61,337 nucleotides of DNA. Source: RI-153 sp963721725. GTDB taxonomy: Bacteria > Chloroflexota > Anaerolineae > Caldilineales > Caldilineaceae. The stretch lies in NCBI GenBank assembly GCA_963721725.1, contig CAVRLX010000012.1, positions 1 to 61,337 on the forward strand, written 5' to 3'. Both the position numbers and the translations under genes were made by a program. The notes below the pieces were generated by a model that was not told the origin of the DNA, did not search any database, and worked only from the letters and a program-made list of their open reading frames with translations. This document shows, piece after piece, positions 47,684 through 57,900 of the stretch (position 1 is the first letter of the stretch; each line of letters opens with the position of its first letter).

Positions 47684-48949
47684 TCAATCCCCCACTGGCT
47701 CGGCGATGACAACCGGCGCTGGCACGGTGAGGCGGGCCGAGCGCAGCGCGGAACGGGAAAGCGCGTAGAACGATGTGAGGAAGTAGAGGGCGGCCCCAAT
47801 CAGATAGACCTGACGCACGGGCATCACATCGGCGAGATAGGCCAGCCCCAGGCCAGACAACATAAAGGAAAAATTTGCCAGGGTTTGCCGCGTGGCATAG
47901 ACTCGGCCCAGCACAGCCCCGTCCACCGTGGATTGGAGCAGCGAATCCTGGGCCACGTCACGGATCGCCATAGGCGGGCCAAAGACGATACAGATCACGA
48001 GCACCACCCACACGTTGGGACCAAGCGCATAGGCGGCGGTGAGCAACGCCATGAGAAATGCGTTGATGATAATCACCCAGCCGGGACGTTGCCCCAGCCG
48101 CGCCGCAAAGGCGACGGCCAGGGTTGCACCCAGCAGGCTGCCGCCAAAATAGAGCGCGCTTTGATAGCCCCAGTATTCTTCGCCCACGCCCAATGCCTCA
48201 ATGGTAAAGGCCAGCATCATGGCCGAGGTCCACAGGCCATGCGGCCAATGTTCCAAGAATTCCATGGTGATCAACGAGCGCGCCAGATCGTGATCGCGCA
48301 AATAGGCCAGACCGTCGGCAATCGAACGCGCCAGGGAGACAGGCTGCTGTTGGCCGCGTTCGTCTTGGGGGCGGCGCGCCACGGCGATACCTGTTACCAA
48401 CGCGGCGGCCAAAAGATAGAGGATGAGGTTGATGCCGATGATGGTGGTCAGCCCCAGATAGAGGATCATCAGCCCGCCGATGGCGTAGCCAATCCCCATC
48501 ACGCCATAGTTGGTGCTGTTAACCAGACTGTTGGCGTGGACAATCTCCTCACGCGCCGCCAACGCTGGGATCAGGGACATCTGCGCCGGTTTATAGAGCG
48601 CGTCGGCAATGGTCAACCCGGCCACCACGGCATAGATGGCCCAGACGTTGGGCGCGCCGTTCCCGACCAAAAAGAAAGCAATCCCCACGAGCAGGGCACG
48701 CAACAGTTCCATTGCCATGAGCACGCGCTTGCGCGGATAGCGATCCACCAGCGCGCCGGCCACAGGCCCCAACAACACATGGGGCAGCGTACGGCTCACC
48801 AACACACCCGCCGCCTGGAGCGCCGAGCCGGTCTGTTCAAAGATCACCACCATCACCCCAATGTTGAAGAGGTGGGTTGCCAGCGTCGAGCTAATTTGGG
48901 CCAGCCAGAGCAGCAAGAAACTGCGGCGGCGGAGCAGGGTTAGGTACAT
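47684..48949 (-). CDS. Major facilitator superfamily transporter
   Basis: 421 residues, about twelve membrane helices; MFS signature between helices 2 and 3 (GALVDRYPRKRVL). Related to the EntS/MdtH-like drug or siderophore efflux group. Intact; substrate unknown. Confidence 0.9.
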   Translation of the reverse strand: MYLTLLRRRSFLLLWLAQISSTLATHLFNIGVMVVIFEQTGSALQAAGVLVSRTLPHVLLGPVAGALVDRYPRKRVLMAMELLRALLVGIAFFLVGNGAPNVWAIYAVVAGLTIADALYKPAQMSLIPALAAREEIVHANSLVNSTNYGVMGIGYAIGGLMILYLGLTTIIGINLILYLLAAALVTGIAVARRPQDERGQQQPVSLARSIADGLAYLRDHDLARSLITMEFLEHWPHGLWTSAMMLAFTIEALGVGEEYWGYQSALYFGGSLLGATLAVAFAARLGQRPGWVIIINAFLMALLTAAYALGPNVWVVLVICIVFGPPMAIRDVAQDSLLQSTVDGAVLGRVYATRQTLANFSFMLSGLGLAYLADVMPVRQVYLIGAALYFLTSFYALSRSALRSARLTVPAPVVIAEPVGD

Positions 48950-49025
48950 GAGCTATCCTGGGATATACGTTGCGAATTGCAAGTTGCATGGCACGTCATC
49001 GATCATGTTTGCCATTCACCATTCA

Positions 49026-49787
49026 CTATTTCTTCCCCGCCACAATCACATACCAATGATTGATGTGATCCACGCCGTCGATCTGGGCATAGTTCATCTT
49101 GGCGCGCTCGTCGTCGTTCCACCGGGCAAGCGTTTGGTGGACCAACGCCACGTCTTCGGCCACCACGTCTTTGGTGAGATCGCTGATGGGACGGTGGCGC
49201 GTGTACGGTTCCACCGCATCCACGGTAATGCCAGCAGTTTCGAGCATGGCGCGCCACTCGCTGGGCCGATATTGGCGCACGTGCGAACGGTCATGATAAA
49301 GGTCGAGTTCGTTCATGGTGGCGTCGACAAAGTCATCTTCGGCCACGCTACGGTCGTCGATTACAATGCGCCCGCCCGGCTTGAGCACCCGCACCATCTC
49401 GGCCACGGCCTTGTCAATGTCGGAAAAATGGTGGGCAGCGCGCCGACAGGCCACCAGATCAAAGGTGGCATCGCCAAAGGGCAGGCTATGCACATCGGCC
49501 TCGCGGAAGCTGACATTGCTCAGGCCATTTTGTTCTTGCAGCCGTTCGCCCTGGGCCAGCATTTCCGGGGTAATGTCGGTGGCGATGACACGGGCCACCT
49601 GGGAGGCCAGCGCAAAGGCCGTGTGGCCTGTGCCCGTGCCAATGTCCAGCGCCCGCCAATTGGCGCGCGGCTGGGCCAGTTCCACCACGCGCCCCAACAC
49701 TTCGGGATCGGTGTGGCACTTGCTTGTGGCGTAAAATGCGGCCCGTTCACCAAAAATCTCGCGGGCTTTCTCTTCAGGCGTACTCAT
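49026..49787 (-). CDS. Class I SAM-dependent methyltransferase
   Basis: 253 residues. SAM motif I ALDIGTGTGHTAFAL, motif II DLVACRRAAHHFSD, motif III LKPGGRIVIDDR; UbiE/methyltransferase-11 type. Substrate unknown. ATG at 49787 follows GGAGCA. Confidence 0.9.
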   Translation of the reverse strand: MSTPEEKAREIFGERAAFYATSKCHTDPEVLGRVVELAQPRANWRALDIGTGTGHTAFALASQVARVIATDITPEMLAQGERLQEQNGLSNVSFREADVHSLPFGDATFDLVACRRAAHHFSDIDKAVAEMVRVLKPGGRIVIDDRSVAEDDFVDATMNELDLYHDRSHVRQYRPSEWRAMLETAGITVDAVEPYTRHRPISDLTKDVVAEDVALVHQTLARWNDDERAKMNYAQIDGVDHINHWYVIVAGKK

Positions 49788-49969
49788 GGGTGCTCCTCTG
49801 CGGTTGTGCATGGTGGGGTGAATGTGCTAAGGTGCAGTATACCCGAAGCCAAGATAGCCTGACAATGCCCCGGTAGAGATGGCATACACGCTGAGCCGAA
49901 GTATACTTACGGCTCTGGCGTTATCCTCGACGCATGACACTGTTCCGCTCCAGGGTTTACCGTTCGTAC

Positions 49970-49994
49970 CTATACAGGTGCGACGCACTCGCCA
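49970..49994. repeat. Dispersed palindrome, family A, copy 5 (half)
   Basis: CTATACAGGTGCGACGCACT followed by CGCCA, identical to the left arm of copies 1 and 2; the right arm is missing. Confidence 0.75.
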
Positions 49995-50036
49995 GAGGAT
50001 CTTCTTGCCGACGATTGCGCGGTGATGCGTAATGCG

Positions 50037-50084
50037 TAAAAAGCAAGGCTCGGCGAGAACCTATTCGCCGAGCCTTGCTTTTCT
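50037..50084. terminator. Bidirectional terminator
   Basis: AAGCAAGGCTCGGCGA (50041-50056) paired with 50065-50080, flanked by A- and T-runs. It ends the leftward SDR transcript. Confidence 0.9.
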
Positions 50085-50109
50085 TAATCCCCAATCCCTG
50101 ATGCCCCAA

Positions 50110-50877
50110 TCACGTGCGCAGCGTCTCCGTGTGACCGTCCACTGCCAGCGCCTGCCCAGAGATTTTGGCCCCGGCAGGCGACGTGAGGAATTGCACCATG
50201 TTGGCAATATCCTGGCGGTCGATGAACGTGTGCAGCGAAAGCGTGTTGAGATAGGTCTCGCTCATTTCGCCAAAGGGGACGCCACGCGCCTCGGCTTTGG
50301 CTGCAATCACGCCATCAATACGCGGGCCGGCCACAGGTCCCGGACAAATGGCATTCACGCGGATGCCAAACGCGCCCAGTTCCATTGCCAGCGTTTTGGT
50401 CAACCCAATCAGCGCCCATTTTGACGCCGCATAAGGTGCGCGCAGCGGATAGCCAAACAGCCCCGCCGCCGATGACATGATCACAATCGAGCCGCCGCCC
50501 GCGGCTTTGATCAGCGGCACAGCGCGGCGAATCGTATAAAACGCGCCGTTCAAGTTCACGTCCACCGTGCGTTGCCAATCCTGCACCGAGATCTCCTCCA
50601 CCGGCGCGGTGGGGCCAGCAATGCCCGCATTCGCCACCAACACATCCAGCCCGCCCAGATGGGCCACGGCTTCCGCGAAAAGGCGATCCACCGCCGCCGG
50701 GTCCGAGACGTCGGCCAGCGTTGCGCCCACATCGGGGTGATTGTGTTGGAAAGCGGCCAACGCTTCGGCGTTCACATCGCAAATGTGCGCCTGTGCGCCG
50801 TCAGCCAGCAAAGTTTCTACAATCGTGCGGCCAATGCCGCTGGCGGCGGCGGTGACGAGTACGCGTAAAGGGGACAT
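50110..50877 (-). CDS. Short-chain dehydrogenase/reductase
   Basis: 255 residues, classical SDR: NAD(P) motif TAAASGIGR, NAG motif LVANAGIAG, catalytic Ser in IVIMSSAAG, YAASK catalytic Tyr/Lys, and PGPVAGPRID. Asp in ICDVNAEAL favours NAD. Substrate unknown. Confidence 0.92.
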   Translation of the reverse strand: MSPLRVLVTAAASGIGRTIVETLLADGAQAHICDVNAEALAAFQHNHPDVGATLADVSDPAAVDRLFAEAVAHLGGLDVLVANAGIAGPTAPVEEISVQDWQRTVDVNLNGAFYTIRRAVPLIKAAGGGSIVIMSSAAGLFGYPLRAPYAASKWALIGLTKTLAMELGAFGIRVNAICPGPVAGPRIDGVIAAKAEARGVPFGEMSETYLNTLSLHTFIDRQDIANMVQFLTSPAGAKISGQALAVDGHTETLRT

Positions 50878-50894
50878 GATTTTATTCTACTTTG

Positions 50895-51224
50895 CTAGGC
50901 TGTGGTGAGTGAGTCGGCGCTTAGGATACTTGCAATTTCAACACGAGAAGCACCCAAAGCAATCAAGGTTTTTAGAAGTAAATCAATGGAAACCGAGGGA
51001 TCACCAGCTTCCATCTTGGCAACGCGCGATTGGCTCGAGCCAACAACCTGCGCAACCTCGACTTGTGTCAGCCCCTGCCGTTGGCGCTGTTCACGAACTT
51101 GATGGCTTAAGACCAGTTTCATTTCTATATATTCTATCTCTTGCTTGCTCAGCCCAAGAAACTCTTCAACACTGCCCACCTTCCAACCAGCGGCTTCAAG
51201 TCTTTCCTGTTTAGACTGTTCCAT
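50895..51224 (-). CDS. HigA-type antitoxin with XRE helix-turn-helix
   Basis: 109 residues. HTH_3 domain around residues 45-95: QRQRQGLTQVEVAQVVGSSQ and SRVAKMEAGDPSVSIDLL. Its ATG follows the toxin stop (TAA ATG). Expected to bind the toxin and repress the shared promoter at 51578-51606. Confidence 0.88.
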   Translation of the reverse strand: MEQSKQERLEAAGWKVGSVEEFLGLSKQEIEYIEMKLVLSHQVREQRQRQGLTQVEVAQVVGSSQSRVAKMEAGDPSVSIDLLLKTLIALGASRVEIASILSADSLTTA

Positions 51225-51571
51225 TTATTCCCCTCCCACAATCGCATCGTATCGAGACAAACGCTCCTGGCAGAGATCGATCACCCGCTTTGGGGTGGTG
51301 CGCGTCTTTTTGCTAAACACATCAACAATGATGATTACATCGTTGTCGATTCGATAAACGATGCGCCATATGTCGCATTCCGATCGTTCACACGCAATTC
51401 ATGCACCCGTGCCCCAATCGATGGCATTGGTCGCGAGTAGGGCATGGATAGAATTGCTCCACCTTGGAGCTGTCGCAACAAAAATCCAGCCTCGACCCGT
51501 GCCGCAGAAGAAAAAGGCGGAGTTTGAATCTCACCATACAGCCAAATCAAGGGTTTATTCTCTATCGACAT
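51225..51571 (-). CDS. HigB/RelE-like toxin (phage-derived Gp49/COG4679 type)
   Basis: About 115 residues. First part PLIWLYGEIQTPPFS and GFLLRQLQGGAILSMP, then, after a frame shift near 51365, WRIVYRIDNDVIIIVDVFSKK and the tail ERLSRYDAIVGGE, stop at 51225. This is the complete family layout, so the frame shift is likely an indel error, although inactivation cannot be excluded. Toxin-first order is typical of higBA. Confidence 0.8.
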
Positions 51572-51577
51572 AGGCAC

Positions 51578-51606
51578 ATTTTATGTCAAATTCGACATCA
51601 TGTCAA
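51578..51606 (-). promoter_or_regulatory. Consensus promoter with internal operator palindrome, higBA-like pair
   Basis: On the minus strand TTGACA, 17 bases, TAAAAT. The spacer holds GACATGATGTC, a palindrome, and a second TTGACAT, so repressor binding would block RNA polymerase. Transcription would begin at or next to the ATG (51571), suggesting a nearly leaderless mRNA. Confidence 0.7.
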
Positions 51607-51670
51607 CCTATCCAAATCGTTTAAATATACGAATGCAGTCCTTTCAAAGCAGTGACTGAGCAAGCATTTT

Positions 51671-52270
51671 TCACCCCACAAACTGCTTCAACACCTGAAA
51701 ATCGTCTATCAACGTCTGTTTTTGGCTCTGGTTATAGAGCGCCACAGCGGGGTGAAAGAGCGGCACAACCGAGATCTCGCCGTAGGGCGTGTGGGCCGTG
51801 AGGGACTTGCCGTGCATGTCGCTGATCTTCTGCCCTTGTTCGGCCATGTCAAAGGTCTCGAAAATAAAGTCCATGGCAAAGCGGCCCAGTGTAGCGATCA
51901 CCCGCGGCTGGATCACTTCGATCTGGCGAAGTAAAAAGGGTGTGTACAGCGCGATCTCCCCCTTTTGCGGATCGCGATTGTTGGGCGGGCGGTCCTTAAC
52001 CACGTTGGTAATGTAAATATCCGGTCGCGCCAAGCCAATGCCTTCAAGCAGTTCGTTGAGCATCCGCCCCGAAGCACCCACGAAAGGCTGCCCCTTTTTG
52101 GCTTCCCATTCGCCGGGAGCCTCCCCAATCAAAAGAATATCGGCATCGGCATCACCATCGCCAAAGACCATGTGATATTTGTTGGCGGTGCGATATTCAT
52201 AGAGCGGCGAGTCAGTCAGGGTGCGAACTTCCTCGGCGATGGCGTCTAGTTGTGCTTGTTTGTCATTCAT
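51671..52270 (-). CDS. Family-4-like uracil-DNA glycosylase lacking all cysteines
   Basis: 199 residues. Motif A GEAPGEWEAKKGQPFVG (about 49-65), NVVKDRPPNNRDP, and motif B HPAVALYN (173-180) fit uracil-DNA glycosylase family 4/UdgA. Family 4 normally binds a [4Fe-4S] cluster through four cysteines; here the whole protein has none, and Asp93 stands where KCRPP normally has Cys. Uracil removal from DNA remains the likely role. Confidence 0.88.
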   Translation of the reverse strand: MNDKQAQLDAIAEEVRTLTDSPLYEYRTANKYHMVFGDGDADADILLIGEAPGEWEAKKGQPFVGASGRMLNELLEGIGLARPDIYITNVVKDRPPNNRDPQKGEIALYTPFLLRQIEVIQPRVIATLGRFAMDFIFETFDMAEQGQKISDMHGKSLTAHTPYGEISVVPLFHPAVALYNQSQKQTLIDDFQVLKQFVG

Positions 52271-52400
52271 TCAATTTCCCCAAACATGCTAAGTGAGAAC
52301 CTTGGCTACAATCAAGCCGAATACCCCAAGCGTATCTTACTCTGTGCAAAGAGGCCATATACCCGGACATAAGCCGCGCTACAAAGCATTTCACATATTA

Positions 52401-52476
52401 GGGATTGGGTATTTGTGTCATCTGCAATATCCAATCCCTAATCTCCAATCCCTAATATCCGATCCCAATCCCCACC
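52401..52476. repeat. Degenerate short repeats (AATCCCTAATATCC type)
   Basis: Several staggered copies of CCAATCCCTAATCTCC with an inverted partner TTAGGGATTGGGTAT. Similar text forms the palindrome at 4345-4388. No gene in 52271-52476. Confidence 0.6.
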
Positions 52477-53668
52477 CTAATTAAAAAAGTCTTTATCCTC
52501 GTCGGACAAATATTTTGCGGCGGCTTTGGCGTTGATAGTAATGCCCAGACCGGGAGTATCCCACACGTCGATGAAGCCATCTTTGACAATGGGATCGGGC
52601 AGACCCTCCACAATGTCATACCACCACTCTGGGCGACCGACGGGATATTCAAAGGCGATGTAGTTCTGCGGCAACGTGGCCGAGACCTGCACCAGTGCGG
52701 CCAGCCCAATCACGCCGTCGCCGGTTCCGTGCGGGGCCATGAGGATGCCATGCAAATCGGCGTATTCGGCCACCCACTTCAGTTCGGCAATGCCGCCAAT
52801 GTCACACGGATCAGGGCCGATAATGTTCACCGCCTGCTTTTCGATGAGATCCATAAAATTCTGGCGCAGGTAGATCTGCTCGCCGGTGTGGATGGGCGTG
52901 GAGGTTTTCATGGTCACGTCGCGGTAGAGATCGGCCAGCACATAGGGCGTGTAATCGCCGGTAATCATATCCTCCAGCCACATGAGATTGAACGGCTCCA
53001 TCGCCTTCGCCAACCGCGTAGCATCGGGAACCATCATACCGGGGCCACAATCCAGCGCCAGTCCGATCTCGTCGCCCAGCACCTCTTTCATGGCCTCCAC
53101 ACAGGCAATCGTGTGCTTCATGCCCTTCTCGGTCATCAAGCCGCGGTTGGGGTGACGGCCCTTGCTCTCAATGTCGCCGTAGAAATAGCCGGGGATCTCG
53201 CGCACCATGCCGCTGTGGAACGAGACACCCTGTTTGACAATCGTGAAGCCCTCTTTGGCTTCCTTCATCTTCGCCACATTCTCGGCATAATCCTGGGGCG
53301 ACTGGCCCTGCATGGGTTCGCGCACAGCGCCGTTGTAGACGCGCACTTTGTCGCGCACCTTGCCGCCCAGCAGTCTTGTAAATCGGCAGACCGGCGGCCT
53401 TGCCCGCAATGTCCCACAGCGCCATCTCAATCGCGCTCACGGCACTGCCCCACGGCTTGAAGCTGCCCATGCGCCGGATCTTGAGCATCACCCGCTCCAC
53501 ATCGGTGGGGTCTTCGCCCAGGATCAGATCTTTGTAGAACATCACATGCGGGCGGATGTAGGGCTTGTACGACTCCACCGGCCCCAAACCGTCAATGCCT
53601 TCGTCGGTGCAAATGCGCAGAATGGGGTTGGTCCCCAGCGTGGTGCATTTCAAATCGGTGATCTTCAT
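52477..53668 (-). CDS. Enolase-superfamily enzyme (mandelate racemase/galactonate dehydratase-like)
   Basis: About 397 residues with one frame shift near 53375. Capping domain MKITDLKCTTLGTNPILRI; barrel with metal ligands in LALDCGPGM (Asp), MWLEDMI (Glu) and TGEQIYLR (Glu), and MAPHGTGDGVIGLAA with the C-terminal His. Sugar-acid dehydratase is the likely class; the exact substrate is unknown. Confidence 0.88.
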
Positions 53669-53756
53669 GGGATTTCCTTTGGTGTGTGGTGTAGGTGATG
53701 GCTAGAGGATAAATCGGTTTAGATAAGATGAATTAGGACCTACTCAGTTGAGAAAA

Positions 53757-53950
53757 ACCTTCCGGGAAGGGTCCAACCCAGAGTGCAACCCCATCCCTAT
53801 TCGTGGCCCCTTCCCGGAAGGTGAACGGCGTAAGTCCTAGAGTGTCACTTTGAGGTGCATCTCAAACGGGGTGACCATTCCGGGAATGGACCACAATTCA
53901 GTCACCCCTCCCTAGCCCTCCCCAGGTTGGGGAGGGCTAGGGAGGGGTGA
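53757..53950. repeat. Cluster of palindromes (TTCCGGGAA family and a 23-base stem)
   Basis: ACCTTCCGGGAAGGG pairs with CCCCTTCCCGGAAGGT (53757-53822); CCATTCCGGGAATGG is at 53875-53889; a perfect 23-base stem (53902-53924 with 53928-53950, loop GGT) ends five bases before the nucleotidyltransferase stop. The last may terminate that gene. Confidence 0.75.
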
Positions 53951-53954
53951 ATAG

Positions 53955-54416
53955 CTACCTTCGTTTTTGTTCACCATCATAGACCCAGGTGCAATCTGTA
54001 CGACGCAAGCCCCGATCTATCCAGCGCTGAAATTGCTGTCGCCATTCAGAAAAAAGAGTTGCCCCATATAGCGCTTTACCATCTTTGAGCGCCTCTAGCA
54101 CAGTCACATGTTTACCCTTGATCATGGCTTCCCATTCAACCCGTGTGAAGGATTGAAGCTCAATGGGAGCCAGAGGCGGACGCAAACGCATGAGTTGGCG
54201 AAACCGATCTCGATGATTGGAGGGCAGGTTGCCCCCAATTACGAGAATATCAATATCGCTGTGTGGTTTCTGTGCATTACGCGCCACCGAACCAAATAGA
54301 ATGATTGCATCGGGATCATAAGCTGACACCACGGACTCGGCATATTCCTCAGCCCAAATCGGCAGTTGTGCTATCGTCAGTTGCGCTTCCACCATGAGCC
54401 ATACCTCTTCTGACAA
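53955..54416 (-). CDS. MNT-type minimal nucleotidyltransferase (antitoxin of a HEPN pair)
   Basis: About 150 residues with the motif GSVARN...SDIDILV (GS-x10-DxD), the active site of MNT proteins that AMPylate and silence HEPN toxins. A C-terminal helical part follows (EWRQQFQRWIDRG). Starts inside the end of the HEPN gene; ATG at 54416 or 54395. Confidence 0.85.
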   Translation of the reverse strand: MSEEVWLMVEAQLTIAQLPIWAEEYAESVVSAYDPDAIILFGSVARNAQKPHSDIDILVIGGNLPSNHRDRFRQLMRLRPPLAPIELQSFTRVEWEAMIKGKHVTVLEALKDGKALYGATLFSEWRQQFQRWIDRGLRRTDCTWVYDGEQKRR

Positions 54417-54777
54417 AAGACAAGATAGTGTGTGCCTGTGCTAAAGCTTCACGCGCGGTTTCATCATCATAGTCAGCATCATCTCTGACATCGGGGTAAC
54501 GTGGTCGTATGTAGTGCTCATCCAATGACAATGCTTCTGTCTGTGGGGCGTCCAAGGGATCGATCTTCAATCCCACACAAAGCTGATCAAGCAAAGAGGA
54601 AACACTGTGCCCCCAGGGACGTTCACCCGCTTGGTAAAGCGCGGCTTTTAGCCCTTTCTCGGCAGCTTGCTGGCAAAAGAAAGCACAGGGACCATATCGC
54701 TGTGAATCCAAAAGAATTTGGGCCGTGTTGAGATCTTCGGTTGCCTGCGTCAGCCAGCGTGTCGCTGCTTCGTTCAC
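54349..54777 (-). CDS. HEPN-domain protein (toxin of a HEPN/MNT pair)
   Basis: 142 residues, all-helical HEPN of the COG2250 kind: RWLTQATEDLNTAQILLDSQ, FFCQQAAEKGLKAALYQAGE, HYIRPRYPDV. An R-x4-H match (RRGMAH) lies near the C-terminus, but its position is unusual, so RNase activity is uncertain. Overlaps the MNT gene, as in known HEPN/MNT modules. Confidence 0.85.
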   Translation of the reverse strand: MNEAATRWLTQATEDLNTAQILLDSQRYGPCAFFCQQAAEKGLKAALYQAGERPWGHSVSSLLDQLCVGLKIDPLDAPQTEALSLDEHYIRPRYPDVRDDADYDDETAREALAQAHTILSFVRRGMAHGGSATDDSTTADLG

Positions 54778-54882
54778 TGCACATCCTTAAGTTGTTGGAG
54801 GGGACATGATTGTGATCGAATTATAGCCTACGAAATTCGCAGAGACAAAGGAGCGTTTATCATCGCAGTCCAACATTTCTTC

Positions 54883-54922
54883 AAAATGAAGGCCAGTCTC
54901 GCGTGAGATTGGCCTTCATTTT
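54883..54922. terminator. Terminator after the giant RCC1 gene
   Basis: AAAATGAAGGCCAGTCTC, loop GCGT, complementary arm ending CATTTT. Lies 18 bases after the RCC1 gene stop and can act in both directions. Confidence 0.85.
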
Positions 54923-54939
54923 GCATTTCTGCTCTTTTG

Positions 54940-57900
54940 CTACCGCTGTATTCCTGGAAGATAAACCTTCATGCCAGCCGATTCTCGCACCGTCACCGGC
55001 GGGGACTGACCGTAGACGTAGGTCCAGTGCCAGGAGCCGTCACAGTTGCGTTCGCCATAGGCCGCCGCATTCAGCGTAGCCGTTCCTGACGATATGGCCT
55101 TCAGCGCAAAAAACTCGGTGGCGGCAAAGGGCGGGCCGATCTTCTGCGGCGAAAGAAACTCAAAGAGCGCGCTATCCTGTGAAAGGGTCAGATCATACTT
55201 GGCAAACTGACAGCCGACATTGATATTGTTTGTATTCACCGTCACCGTGAACGTATCGCCCACAGCTATGCTGGGCGCACCGGGGATGACGGCGACCTCG
55301 ACCCGAAAAAGTGGGGTTGATGTGGAAGTCGGTGTTGCCGTCATTGAAGTGTTTGTGGCAGAGGGCGTGGCAGTTGCCGTACGAGAGGCAGCATTTGTTG
55401 AAGTTGGCGTGACGGTAGCCGTTGACGTTGGTGTGGACGTTGGTGTGTTGGACGGCGTAGGTATTGGTGTTGGTGTTTCCGTTACGGTCGGCGCTGGTGT
55501 GGACGTATCTGTAGGTAATAAGGTAGGTGTAGCCGTTACTGTTTCAGTCGATGATGGTGTTAGTGTGGGTGTGAATTTCGGATCCGCAAATACCGTGACT
55601 TGTGATTCGGCATAGACATAAGTCCAATGCCAGGAGCCGTCACAGTTGCGTTCACCGTAGGCCGTTGCTTTCAGCATAGCTGTGCCCGGCGTTGTTGCTT
55701 TCAACACAAATTGTTCAATAGCGGCAAAGGGAGGGCCAATTTTTTCTGGCGAGATAAACTCGAAGATGGCTGGTTCCTGCGATAGGGTTAGCTCATATTG
55801 CCCAAACTGGCAACCTGTGCTCGTATTCTGCGTATTCACGGTCACGGTCAGTGTATCGCCCACGGCCACGCTTGGTACATCAGGGATCACGGAGACGTCG
55901 ACCTGGAAGAAAGGCGTAGGTATTAGTGTGGGAGTAGACGTTGCTGTAGAGGTATTGGTCGGTGTATCAGTGATCGTCGGTGTTTCTGTGGGTGTAGCAG
56001 TATCAGCCGGTGTATGGGTTCCCGTCGGTGTGGCTGTAAATGGCGCAGTTGCGGTACCAGTATCAGTCGCCGTATGAGTCACCGTGGACATAGATGTCGA
56101 CGTGGCCGTGGATGTGGACGTGGATGTAACAGTATTTGTCGGCGATGCCGTGGGGGCATGAGTGGGGGCATGAGTAGGTGTTGATGTACTGGGAGGCGTG
56201 TTTGTCGGCGTATAGGACGCGGTGTTTGTCGCGGTAGGTGTCGGTGTATAAGACGGCGTTGGCGTAAAGATTGGCGTATGCGACGGAGTGTTTGTCGGGG
56301 TTGGTGTGGATGTTGGTGTGTGTGTACTGGTTAGTGTTTTCGTCAACGTCGGCGTGTGGGTCGGTGTACGAGTATGTGTTGGTGTATTCGTCGGTGTCTT
56401 GGTCAGCATGCGCGTGGATGTTGGCGTGTGCGTCGATGAAGGTGTCCAGGTTGGTGTATAAGTATTAGAGGGTGTATACGTTGGTGTTTGCGTCTTGGTC
56501 GGTGTGCGCGAAGGGGTATGTGTAAACGTCGACGTTTTTGTCGGTGTAAATGTCGACGTTGGCGTTTTCGTGGGCGTATGGGTTTGCGTCGGCGTGTGGG
56601 TTTGCGTCGGCGTGGGCGTTGATGGAGGCGTCCGGGTCGGTGTATAGGTGCTAGACGGCGTGTATGTTGGTGTCTGCGTCTTGGTTGATGTGTGTGTGAC
56701 TGTCGGTGTATGGGTCGGCGTGTTGGTCGCGGTCGGCGTGCGGGTAGGCGTTGGCGGTGTATTCGTAGGCGTGTTGGTCGGTGTCGGTGTGATGGTCGAC
56801 GTATTGGTCGGCGTCGGCGTATTTGTTGGCGTATGAATAGGTGCGCCGGGCGTCACCGGTGTATTCGTCGGCGTGGACGTCGCCGTTGGCGTCACCGTGG
56901 GCGTGTTGGTTGGCGTCGGTGTGACCGTCGGCGTATGAGTAGGTGCGCCGGGCGTCACCGGTGTATTCGTCGGCGTGGACGTCGCCGTTGGCGTCACCGT
57001 GGGCGTATTGGTTGGTGTCGGCGTGACCGTCGGCGTGTGAGTCGGCGTCGGAGTAACCGTTGGCGTATGGGTCGGTGTCGGAGTAACCGTTGGCGTATGG
57101 GTCGGTGTCGGAGTAACCGTTGACGTATTGGTCGGTGTCGGAGTAACCGTTGACGTATTGGTCGGTGTCGGAGTAACCGTTGGCGTATGGGTCGGTGTCG
57201 GAGTAACCGTTGGCGTATGGGTCGGTGTCGGAGTAACCGTTGGCGTATTGGTTGGTGTCGGAGTGACCGTCGGCGTATTGGTCGCTGTCGGTGTGACCGT
57301 CGGTGTATTGGTCGTTGTTGGTGTAAGCGAGGGCGTGGGCGTACGCGTCGCTGGAAAATCCAGAATACCGGAGGGCGTAAGTCTAGTTGTGAGTGTACCG
57401 TCCCCCAGTTCGCCGCTAGTGTTTTGACCCCAACAGAGGGCAGTTCCCCCACCGGTTAATGCGCATGTATGCCAACTTCCCAAGGCCAAAGTCTCCACAC
57501 CACTATTGAGGCTGGAGACCGGGACCGGACGATACCGATCAGTTCTCGTACCGTCTCCCAGTTGGCCAGAACCATTATCCCCCCAGCACTTGACCCCACC
57601 CCCACTGGTCAGCACACAGGTGTGGTTGCTCCCGGCGGCGATGGCAGCCACACCGCTGCCCAAGTCAGGAACCGGGAACGGCATTAACCGAAGGGTAGTC
57701 GTGCCATCTCCAAGTTGGCCGGAACCGTTATACCCCCAACAGAGAACAGCACCTCCATTCGTCAACGCGCAGGTGTAGCTCCCGCCCACAGCGACGGCGA
57801 CCACACCGCTACCAAGGCCAGAAACTGGGACGGGTTCATACTGATTAGTTCTCGTCCCGTCTCCCAGTTGGCAGGAACCGCCAGCCCCCCAGCAGAGAAC

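Larger units (their letters stand above)
49788..50109. other. Intergenic region with half a family A repeat and a terminator
   Basis: No gene. The half palindrome at 49970-49994 and the terminator at 50041-50080 are listed separately. Confidence 0.6.

Noticed and set aside
47516..48943. A 475-codon open frame on the plus strand opposite the MFS gene
   Set aside because: The minus strand has a complete twelve-helix transporter; the opposite frame is a compositional shadow.
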